64,000 bases of DNA, from NCBI GenBank assembly GCA_964511535.1, contig CAZEFW010000002.1, positions 1 to 64,000 on the forward strand. Direction: 5' to 3'. The notes under the pieces were generated by a model, which was not told the origin of the DNA, searched no databases, and worked only from the letters and a program-made list of their open reading frames with translations. Of the stretch, positions 34,430 through 41,211 are shown piece after piece. Source of the stretch: CAZCFB01 sp964511535 (GTDB lineage: Bacteria > Myxococcota_A > Polyangia > GCA-2747355 > CAZCFB01). Every line of letters starts with the position of its first letter. Position 1 is the stretch's first letter. A program made the translations under genes and the position numbers.

Positions 34430-35809
34430 ATGAAGCCGAAGGAGATCATGGCGCTGGGGGTGCCCAAGGGCAAGGCGTGCAAGGCGGTGCTCAAGGCCAT
34501 GGCCGCGCTGGCCGAGGTGGGCATCGCGGGGGACGAGCTGCGGCGGGTGCTGGCGGAGATGGCCCGGGACCCGGACGCGTTTCTGGACCACCCCCAGCTG
34601 GGGGCGGCGGCGGAGGCCGTACGCGCCACGCCTGTGTTCACGCCGCGGGACGCGCCCGCGCCGTGGCGTCAGTGGGGCGAGGACCTGGACGACAACGCCA
34701 TAAAGCAGCTGCACCAGGCGTGCTCGCTGCCGGTGTCGGTGGCCGGGGCGCTGATGCCCGACGCGCACATGGGCTACGGGCTGCCCATCGGCGGCGTGCT
34801 GGCCACCCGGGGGGCGGTGATCCCGTACGCCGTGGGCATGGACATCGCCTGCCGCATGCGTCTGTCGGTGCTCGACTGGCCGGTGGAGGCGCTGGACCGG
34901 CGGCAGGAGCCGCTCATCGAGGCGGTGCAGCAGGAGACCCGCTTCGGCGTGGGCGCCAGCTTCAAGGGCGGGACCCGGCGTGACCACGCCGTGATGCAGG
35001 AGGACTGGTCGTTCCTGCCCCTGCTGAAGGCGAACCGGGACCAGGCGTGGGCCCAGCTGGGCAGCTCCGGGTCGGGCAACCACTTCGTGGAGTACGGCGA
35101 GCTCACCGTCGACGAGGCGGACGGGCCGCTGGGCCTGGAGCCCGGGGTCTACCTGGCGCTGCTGTCCCACTCGGGCAGCCGGGGCATGGGCGCCAAGATC
35201 GCTGATCACTTCAGCAAGCTGGCGGTCAAGCGCCACCCGGAGCTGCCGCGGGAGCTGCAGCGGCTGGCGTGGCTCGACCTGGACAGCGAGGACGGCCAGG
35301 CCTACTGGGCGGCCATGGAGCTCATGGGCCGCTACGCCGCGGCAAACCACGAGCTGATCCACCGCCATGTGCTGCAGGCGCTGGGCGCCGAGGCGGTGGC
35401 GTCGGTGGAGAACCACCACAACTTCGCCTGGCTCGAGGAGCATGGCGGGGAGCAGGTGGTGGTGCACCGTAAGGGCGCCACGCCGGCGGGGGAGGGCGTG
35501 CTCGGGGTGATCCCCGGGTCCATGGGTACGGCGGGGTACGTGGTGCGGGGCTTGGGTGAGCCCGCGTCGCTGAACTCGGCGAGCCACGGCGCGGGGCGGG
35601 CCATGAGCCGCAAGGAGGCCAAGCGGCGGTTCAAGTGGGCCCAGGCGCGCAAGCTCCTGGCCAGCCGCAAGGTGCACCTGATCTCGGGCGGGCTGGACGA
35701 GGTGCCCATGGCCTACAAGAAGATCGAGCAGGTCATGGCGGCCCAGCGCGACCTGGTGCAGCCGGTGGCGCGCTTCGACCCGCGGCTGGTGAAGATGGCC
35801 GGGGGGTGA
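34430..35809 (+). CDS. rtcB: RNA-splicing ligase RtcB
   Basis: 459 residues. GTP- and Mn-dependent ligase joining 2',3'-cyclic-phosphate (or 3'-phosphate) ends to 5'-OH. Metal ligands and active-site motifs are present: LMPDAHMGYGLPIGGVLAT, MDIACRMRLS, GSSGSGNHFVEYG, LLSHSGSRGMG, VENHHNFAW and the guanylated histidine in SASHGAGRAMSR (His 386). About 75 N-terminal residues precede the core (helical, with PKGKACKAVLKAM). That extension is longer than in the E. coli enzyme and resembles a small RNA-binding or regulatory add-on, but I cannot name it. Last gene of the rtc operon. Confidence 0.96.
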   Translation: MKPKEIMALGVPKGKACKAVLKAMAALAEVGIAGDELRRVLAEMARDPDAFLDHPQLGAAAEAVRATPVFTPRDAPAPWRQWGEDLDDNAIKQLHQACSLPVSVAGALMPDAHMGYGLPIGGVLATRGAVIPYAVGMDIACRMRLSVLDWPVEALDRRQEPLIEAVQQETRFGVGASFKGGTRRDHAVMQEDWSFLPLLKANRDQAWAQLGSSGSGNHFVEYGELTVDEADGPLGLEPGVYLALLSHSGSRGMGAKIADHFSKLAVKRHPELPRELQRLAWLDLDSEDGQAYWAAMELMGRYAAANHELIHRHVLQALGAEAVASVENHHNFAWLEEHGGEQVVVHRKGATPAGEGVLGVIPGSMGTAGYVVRGLGEPASLNSASHGAGRAMSRKEAKRRFKWAQARKLLASRKVHLISGGLDEVPMAYKKIEQVMAAQRDLVQPVARFDPRLVKMAGG

Positions 35810-35897
35810 TCTTTGCACCTCCCCGGATCATGGCGAATGCTTTGGTTTGAAAAAAGGACCTTTGGCAATGGCGCATTGATTCGGGGAGGCGTGGTTC

Positions 35898-37103
35898 ATG
35901 ACTCGTGGATGGGTAGCTTTGTGTTGGGCGGTTCTTGTCGTTGGCTGCAGCGACGACGGGGAACCGCTGCTGGATGCGTCGGCGGATGCTTCGCTGGACG
36001 CCGGGGTGGATCTTGCCAGGGACTCCGCGCGGTCTGATGCCGCCCCGGTGGACCAGGCCCTGATGGACGCGGCGGCGCCGGACATGGCCTCGCCGGACAT
36101 GTCCGCGCCGGATCTGGCGGCAGCCGATCTGAAGGCGCCGGACCAGAAGGTCCCGGACATGCTGTCGCCGGATCAGCTCGTTCCGGATCAGCTCGTTCTG
36201 GATCAGCTCGTTCCGGATCAGCTCGTTCCGGATCAGCTCGTTCCGGATCAGGCTGTGCCGGACATGATGGTCCCGGATCAGATGGCGCCCGACATGTCCT
36301 CGCCTGCCCCGGACGCCGGAGGCTCGGGCTACGCGGCCGCCGTTCTGGCGGACAACCCGGAGGCGTACTACCGGCTCAACGAGACGGGCAACCCGGCGCT
36401 GTTGAAGGACGCCACCGGCAACGGCTGGAACATCGGCGCCTCGGGGGCCCATACCGGCGAGATCATCAACAAGCCCAGCTTCAACGTCGCCGGGCTGGTC
36501 CCCGGCGATGCCACGACGGCCATGGAGCTGGCGGCGCCGGTGAACCAGCATGTGCACCGGGCGCTGGGGCCAGGGCTCCGGCCCACGGGCGCGGCGTCCA
36601 TCGAGCTGCTGTTCCGATTCCCGGGGGCGGTGCCCAAGTCGAGCCACCACGTGATGGCCGCCATCGTGCCCCAGGGCGCCCACAAGAACGGCCGCGGCAT
36701 CGGGGTGCACTACCACACCTCCACGGGCAAGGTTCACATGCGCAAGGGGTACGGCGTGACCTGGGAGACCATCGACTCCGGCACCATGACCTTCAAGGCG
36801 GACCAGACCTACCATGTCGTCGCCACTGTCAGCGCGGCGGGCAGCATGCGGCTGTACATCGACGGCCTCCTGGTGGGCAGCAAGGCCAGCACCCTCAAGC
36901 CTGTCTGGAAAGATGGTTGCTGCTACCCCAGCCCCGGGCAGCTGTTCATCGGCGCCGACAAGGTGGACAGCGGCACTGCGCCCGCGGGGAACAAGCAGAG
37001 CGCGGGCAACAAGGGGTTCTTCACCGGCATCATCGACGAGGTGGCCATCTACGACAAGGCGCTGACCGCCGCCCAGGTCGCCGCGCACCACAAGCAGCTT
37101 TGA
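35898..37103 (+). CDS. Lipoprotein with PDQ-repeat linker and LamG-like domain
   Basis: 401 residues. Lipobox VVGC near residue 17. Residues 20-135 are a low-complexity Asp/Ala/Pro linker that turns into a run of LVPDQ pentapeptides encoded by a 15-bp tandem repeat. Residues 145-401 look like a concanavalin/LamG-type jelly roll: NPEAYYRLNETGN at the start, AASIELLFRF, MRLYIDGLLVGS, and the typical terminal FTGIIDEVAIYDKALTAAQV. Such domains bind glycans or proteins at the cell surface. The linker presumably spans the periplasm/outer layer. An AT-rich 88-bp gap separates it from rtcB, so it is likely an independent unit. Confidence 0.85.
   Translation: MTRGWVALCWAVLVVGCSDDGEPLLDASADASLDAGVDLARDSARSDAAPVDQALMDAAAPDMASPDMSAPDLAAADLKAPDQKVPDMLSPDQLVPDQLVLDQLVPDQLVPDQLVPDQAVPDMMVPDQMAPDMSSPAPDAGGSGYAAAVLADNPEAYYRLNETGNPALLKDATGNGWNIGASGAHTGEIINKPSFNVAGLVPGDATTAMELAAPVNQHVHRALGPGLRPTGAASIELLFRFPGAVPKSSHHVMAAIVPQGAHKNGRGIGVHYHTSTGKVHMRKGYGVTWETIDSGTMTFKADQTYHVVATVSAAGSMRLYIDGLLVGSKASTLKPVWKDGCCYPSPGQLFIGADKVDSGTAPAGNKQSAGNKGFFTGIIDEVAIYDKALTAAQVAAHHKQL
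36171..36245 (+). repeat. 15-bp tandem repeat, five units
   Basis: Five copies of GATCAGCTCGTTCCG (one with a single C-to-T change) encode the LVPDQ repeats of the lipoprotein linker. Near-identical copies at the DNA level imply recent slippage and likely length variation between strains. Confidence 0.9.
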
Positions 37104-37115
37104 CACCGGCCCCCG

Positions 37116-37880
37116 TCAGGGGGGCGAGGGGGCGCGCTGGCCTTTGGCCCCTGCCGGGGCTGTCTTGTTTGGCCGGCGTTTGCCCCTGGCCTTGAGCCGC
37201 TTCGCCGGGGTGACGAGCCTCAGCACCACCGCCGCGGTGTCGCGGTCGGCGTCGCCGGTGTTCATCACCAGCGCCAGGGTCTGGCCGTCGGGGGACAGCT
37301 GCCCTGACTTGAGGGACATCACCGACCAGGAGGGGATGCCGGTGTGGCTGTTGATGGCGGGCCGCTGGCGAAGGACCTGCTGCCGGGTGGCTACCTGGCG
37401 CCCTGCGCGCTTGACCTGCCAGGTGCGCACCACCCGCCTCGACTCCTTGCCGGTCAGCCCGTCGCGATCCGCGGGCAGCTCGGGTCGCGGCCCGCGCTCG
37501 CGGAAGGTGACCTCCAGCTCCTTGATGGCGGACAACGCCTTGCCCGGCCGCGGCCCGTAGCGGCGCAGCAGCTTGCGGCGGCGGCGCTTTCCGGCGGCCT
37601 CCGAAACGATGATTTTGGTCTCTCCGGTGGCCGGGTCCTCCTGGTGCGCCACGACGGTTACGCGCCGGAGCACCTTGCCGCTGCGGGCCGAGTAGACCAC
37701 CAGCCGTACGTGGCCGCCGCCGATGTGCCCCCGGGTGAAGCTCTCCTCGTAGACCACGCGGTGGCCGTCGGCCGAGAAGCCGACGACCCTGAACTCCAGC
37801 TCGTCGTCATCGTAGGCGCGGGCGGCGCCCGGGACGAAGAGGGTCAGGGCCAGGGGCAGCCACAGGCGCGCCGATCTCAT
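37116..37880 (-). CDS. Secreted protein, unknown function
   Basis: 254 residues from the ATG at 37880, with GGAGG directly upstream. Signal peptide MRSARLWLPLALTLFVPG ending GAARA. The mature part opens with FRVVGFSADGHRVVYEES and later VRLVVYSARSGKVLRRVTVV and GQLSPDGQTLALVMNTG, patterns that suggest a few beta-propeller or WD-like strands. The C-terminus is a basic, Pro/Arg/Lys-rich tail. No family can be named with confidence. It converges on the LamG-like gene (12 bp) and is divergent from the Cys-repeat gene (29 bp). Confidence 0.75.
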   Translation of the reverse strand: MRSARLWLPLALTLFVPGAARAYDDDELEFRVVGFSADGHRVVYEESFTRGHIGGGHVRLVVYSARSGKVLRRVTVVAHQEDPATGETKIIVSEAAGKRRRRKLLRRYGPRPGKALSAIKELEVTFRERGPRPELPADRDGLTGKESRRVVRTWQVKRAGRQVATRQQVLRQRPAINSHTGIPSWSVMSLKSGQLSPDGQTLALVMNTGDADRDTAAVVLRLVTPAKRLKARGKRRPNKTAPAGAKGQRAPSPP

Positions 37881-37909
37881 GATTCCTCCATGCCCTATAA
37901 TGTACCGCC

Positions 37910-39544
37910 ATGGCCACCGGAATCTCTCGCTCCGTCCTCTGCTCGCTCCTGACCATCGCCGCGCTCGTCGCCTGCAGCGACGACGGCACATGCCCCGTGA
38001 CGCCGGACAGCGCCCTGCCAGCGGACAGCGCGCCGTTGCCGGACACCGCGCCGCCGCCGGACAGCGAGCCGCCGCCGGACACCGCGCCGCCGCCGGACAC
38101 CGCGCCGCCGCCGGACACCACCGTGGACGCGTTCGTCTGCCCCGCCGGGGGAACGCTCTGTCAGGGCAAGTGCGTGGACCTCAAGACAGACAACAACAAT
38201 TGCGGCGCGTGCGCGGCGGCGTGCAAGGCAGGGGAGGTGTGCTCGTCGGGCAAGTGCGCGCTGTCGTGCCAGAGCGGGCTGACCGACTGCGCGGGCAAGT
38301 GCGTGGACCTCAAGGCCGACGCCAAGCACTGCGGCGGCTGCGCCAAGGCGTGCAAGGCGGGGGAGCTGTGCTCGTCGGGGCAGTGCGCGCTGTCGTGCCA
38401 GAGCGGGCTGGCCAACTGCGCGGGCAAGTGCGTGGACCTTCAGGCGGACAACGGCAACTGCGGCGGCTGCGCCAAGGCGTGCAAGGCGGGGGAGGTGTGC
38501 TCGTCAGGCAAGTGCGCGCTGTCGTGCCAGAGCGGGCTGGCCGACTGCGCGGGCAAGTGCGTGGACCTTCAGGCGGACAACGGCAACTGCGGCGGCTGCG
38601 CCAAGGCGTGCAAAGCTGGAGAGGTGTGCACGTCGGGCAAGTGCGCGCTGTCATGCCAGAGCGGGCTGACCGACTGCGCGGGCAAGTGCGTGGACCTGAA
38701 GATCGACCCTTACAACTGCGGCAAGTGCGGCGCCTCGTGCAACGGCGCCACCTTCCTCTGCTGCGGCGGGGCGTGCAAGGATCCCATCTCGGACGTCAAC
38801 AACTGCGGCGGCTGCGGCTTCGGCTGCAAGCCGGGCGAGAAGTGCGGCGCGGGCAAGTGCGCGGCGGCGAAGTGCGGCGGCGCGGCCAGCGACCCGGGCA
38901 AGTCCTGCCTCGACCTGCTCAAGCGCGGCTGCTCCAAGGGGAGCGGCATCTACTGGGTCGATCCGGATGGCGGGAGCACCAGCAACGCGTTCTCCACCCA
39001 CTGCGACATGACCACCGACGGCGGCGGCTGGACCCGCGTCTCGCTGACCATCGCCCGCCAGAGCCTGGGCGGCGCCATGAAGGTGCACCAGGGCAGCGCC
39101 AACAGCGGCTTCGACGCCTACCACCGCCCCTGGACGCGGGACGGCTCGGGTGAGCACTCGGCCCGCTACACCATCAACTATGCGCCGGGCTACAGCGCGT
39201 TCTACCTGTCGGGCTACGCGGCGCGGGCCAACGCGGGCTCCAGCTACAAGTCGGACATGAACGCCAGCTCGTTCTTCCAGAAGACCTGGAGCAAGTCCCA
39301 CGGCAGCTCCTGGGGGGACATCTCCTTCGGCTCGCCGGCGGACGCCGGCCCGGTCACCAGCTTCGCTCGGTTCGCGAAGAGCCCGGGGCTTCAGTGCCAG
39401 AGCTGCACGGTGAAGTGGACCAAGAACAACACCATCTACAAGGTGAGCGTGGCGTCCACGGTGTTCCGAATGGACTGGGGCGAAGGCGGCAGCGAGCACG
39501 AGGGGTGGTACCCGTGGTGGTCGGGCTACATCTACCTGCGATGA
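37910..39544 (+). CDS. Cys-rich repeat lipoprotein with fibrinogen-like C-terminal domain
   Basis: 544 residues. Lipobox LVAC near 22, then a PPPDT/PPPDS proline linker. Residues 74-280 are tandem 43-residue modules with eight cysteines each (CQSGL-DCAGKCVDL, NCGGCAKACKAGE-CSSGKC), five or more in a row, the last ones diverging. Residues 320-544 resemble a fibrinogen C-terminal/lectin-type fold: GIYWVDPDGGS, then CDMTTDGGGWT, a signature of that superfamily. The likely form is a stalk of disulfide modules presenting a sugar- or protein-binding head at the surface. The ATG at 37910 lies 29 bp from the divergent gene. Confidence 0.87.
   Translation: MATGISRSVLCSLLTIAALVACSDDGTCPVTPDSALPADSAPLPDTAPPPDSEPPPDTAPPPDTAPPPDTTVDAFVCPAGGTLCQGKCVDLKTDNNNCGACAAACKAGEVCSSGKCALSCQSGLTDCAGKCVDLKADAKHCGGCAKACKAGELCSSGQCALSCQSGLANCAGKCVDLQADNGNCGGCAKACKAGEVCSSGKCALSCQSGLADCAGKCVDLQADNGNCGGCAKACKAGEVCTSGKCALSCQSGLTDCAGKCVDLKIDPYNCGKCGASCNGATFLCCGGACKDPISDVNNCGGCGFGCKPGEKCGAGKCAAAKCGGAASDPGKSCLDLLKRGCSKGSGIYWVDPDGGSTSNAFSTHCDMTTDGGGWTRVSLTIARQSLGGAMKVHQGSANSGFDAYHRPWTRDGSGEHSARYTINYAPGYSAFYLSGYAARANAGSSYKSDMNASSFFQKTWSKSHGSSWGDISFGSPADAGPVTSFARFAKSPGLQCQSCTVKWTKNNTIYKVSVASTVFRMDWGEGGSEHEGWYPWWSGYIYLR
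38255..38750 (+). repeat. 129-bp in-gene tandem repeats (43-aa Cys modules)
   Basis: Copies begin at 38255, 38384, 38513 and 38642, each 129 bp apart. The middle ones are nearly identical at nucleotide level; the last decays after about 100 bp, and a divergent copy precedes the first (from about 38126). This indicates recent unequal crossing-over or slippage. Confidence 0.88.
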
Positions 39545-39566
39545 GGCAACCTGAGGGAGGCTCCCG

Positions 39567-40628
39567 ATGAACGCCACCGTGCTGGGCGCCCTGGTGCGCG
39601 CCGCGGCGTCCCCGCTTGCCCTGGGCGCAGGGGCGCCGCCGGCCAACGACGAGGGGGTCTCGCTGGACGCGGACTTCCACGCGCTGGCCGTGGCCCACCG
39701 GCGCCTCGGCCTGCCCGGGCTGGGCAGCGCCTCGCCGGCCGCCGCGCGGCGGGTGTTGGATCTCATCGGCCGCACCATGGGGCCGCGCCAGCCGCCGCCC
39801 ATGGCGCGGGTGGAGGACAGGACCCTCGCCCTGACGCCGCGCGATGTGCCGGTGCGCGTCTACACTCCGGCCGAGGCGTGCGCCGGGCTGATGGTCTACC
39901 TGCACGGCGGCGGCTTCACCATCGGCGGCCTGGCCTCCTACGACGGTGTCTGCCGGCTGCTGGCCGGGATCGCCGGGTGCGTGGTGGTGTCGGTGGACTA
40001 CGCCCTGGCGCCGGAGCACCCGTTCCCCGCGGCGGTGCAGGACACGCAGGGCGCCTTCCAGTGGGCGGCGGATCACCGGGAGACGCTGGCCGGGCCGGGG
40101 GCGCCGCTGGTCCTGTGCGGCGACAGCGCCGGCGGCACCCTGACCGCGGTGATCTGCCAGCAACAGCTCGCGGCTGGCCGCGCGCTGCCCGACCTGCAGG
40201 TGCCGATCTACCCGGCCACGGATCTGACCTGCTCGGCGCCCTCGCACGACCTGTTCGCCAGCGGCTTCCCGCTGGACCGCGCCGCCATGGACTTCTTCCT
40301 CGGCTGCTACCTCCCCCCGGGCCAGGACCGCCGCGACCCACGGGTTTCGCCGCTGTTCGCCGAGGATCTTCGTGGGCTGCCACCCACCATCCTGGTCACC
40401 GCCGGCCACGACATGCTGCGCGACGAGGGGCGGCAGTACGCCGCGAGGCTCCAGACCGCGGGCGTGGAGCTGATCCACATCGAGCACGCCTCCCTGCCGC
40501 ACGGCTTCGTCAACGCCCCGGGCGTGGTGCCCGCCGGCCAGCGGGCCATGGAAGCGCTGGCCGAGCTCATCGGCAAGGCGACCGCCAATATAAAATGTCA
40601 AGTGGTGGGGTCAGACCCCCCTACTTGA
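39567..40628 (+). CDS. Alpha/beta hydrolase, HSL/acetyl-esterase family
   Basis: 353 residues. The hormone-sensitive-lipase family oxyanion motif HGGGFTIGG near 112, SVDYALAPEHPFPAA, nucleophile elbow GDSAGGTL near 190, acid region TAGHDMLRDEG and catalytic His in LPHGFVN are all present. No signal peptide, so a cytoplasmic ester hydrolase. The extreme C-terminus (IKCQVVGSDPPT) and the stop codon are encoded by the inserted palindrome at 40591-40635, so the original C-terminus was probably different. It starts 22 bp after the Cys-repeat gene. Confidence 0.92.
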   Translation: MNATVLGALVRAAASPLALGAGAPPANDEGVSLDADFHALAVAHRRLGLPGLGSASPAAARRVLDLIGRTMGPRQPPPMARVEDRTLALTPRDVPVRVYTPAEACAGLMVYLHGGGFTIGGLASYDGVCRLLAGIAGCVVVSVDYALAPEHPFPAAVQDTQGAFQWAADHRETLAGPGAPLVLCGDSAGGTLTAVICQQQLAAGRALPDLQVPIYPATDLTCSAPSHDLFASGFPLDRAAMDFFLGCYLPPGQDRRDPRVSPLFAEDLRGLPPTILVTAGHDMLRDEGRQYAARLQTAGVELIHIEHASLPHGFVNAPGVVPAGQRAMEALAELIGKATANIKCQVVGSDPPT

Positions 40629-40635
40629 CATTTTA
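40591..40635. repeat. 45-bp REP-like palindrome between convergent genes
   Basis: Perfect 13-bp arms TAAAATGTCAAGT and ACTTGACATTTTA enclose an inner GGGG-TCAGA-CCCC hairpin. It is far more AT-rich at its ends than the surroundings, the signature of a small mobile palindromic element. The esterase stop (40626-40628) and the MocA-like stop (40633-40635) are both inside it. It would also act as a bidirectional transcription block. Confidence 0.85.
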
Positions 40636-41211
40636 TCGGTTGAGGCGATGGAGGTCTTCGGGGCGGTCGAGGTCGTCTTCGGCGCCGTCGTGGTCCAGGG
40701 GGAGCTCGAGCAGGTCAGCCTCGCGGCGGCGCACCAGCTGGCGCAGGCCCACGTCGTCGTCGCAGGCGGCGGCCTCGGCGAACAGGTCGGCGCGGATGAA
40801 CAGGGGGTGGCCCCGGCGCTCGCCGTAGCGCGGGGCCAGCAGGGCAGGGCGGTCCTGGCGAAAGCGCGCGGCCAGGGCGGCCACGGCGGCCGCGGGCACG
40901 AAGGGGTGGTCCCCGGGCAGCAGCCCCGCCGCGTCCACCCCGGCGGGCAGGGCGGCCAGGCCCTCGCGGATGGAGGAGAGCATGCCGCGCTCTGGCGCCG
41001 GGTTCACCGCCAGGATGGCGCGCGCGAGCCCGGGCAGCGCCTGGCAGGGGGAGTCCGGCTCCAGCACCACCACCACCGGATCGAGGCCGCCGTCCAGCAG
41101 CGATGCCACGGTCACCTCCAGCAGCGCGCGGCCGCGAAAGGGGAGCCGCCGCTTGTCCTGTCCCATGCGCCGCGAGGCGCCGGCGGCGGGGACCAGGCCG
41201 GCAAGGATCAC
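40633..41211 (-). CDS. MocA/MobA-like molybdenum-cofactor nucleotidyltransferase
   Basis: 192 residues, GTG start overlapping the pheT stop (GTGA), so probably translationally coupled. NTP-transferase signature VPAAGASRRMGQDKRRLPF, then LPGDHPFVP with the metal-binding Asp, APRYGERRGHPLFIR and DVGLRQLVRR. This is the pattern of MocA, which makes molybdopterin cytosine dinucleotide, the cofactor of xanthine-dehydrogenase-family enzymes. Such an enzyme is encoded 6 kb away (47680-51402), a plausible client. The C-terminal HRLNR lies at the REP-like palindrome. Confidence 0.85.
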   Translation of the reverse strand: MILAGLVPAAGASRRMGQDKRRLPFRGRALLEVTVASLLDGGLDPVVVVLEPDSPCQALPGLARAILAVNPAPERGMLSSIREGLAALPAGVDAAGLLPGDHPFVPAAAVAALAARFRQDRPALLAPRYGERRGHPLFIRADLFAEAAACDDDVGLRQLVRRREADLLELPLDHDGAEDDLDRPEDLHRLNR

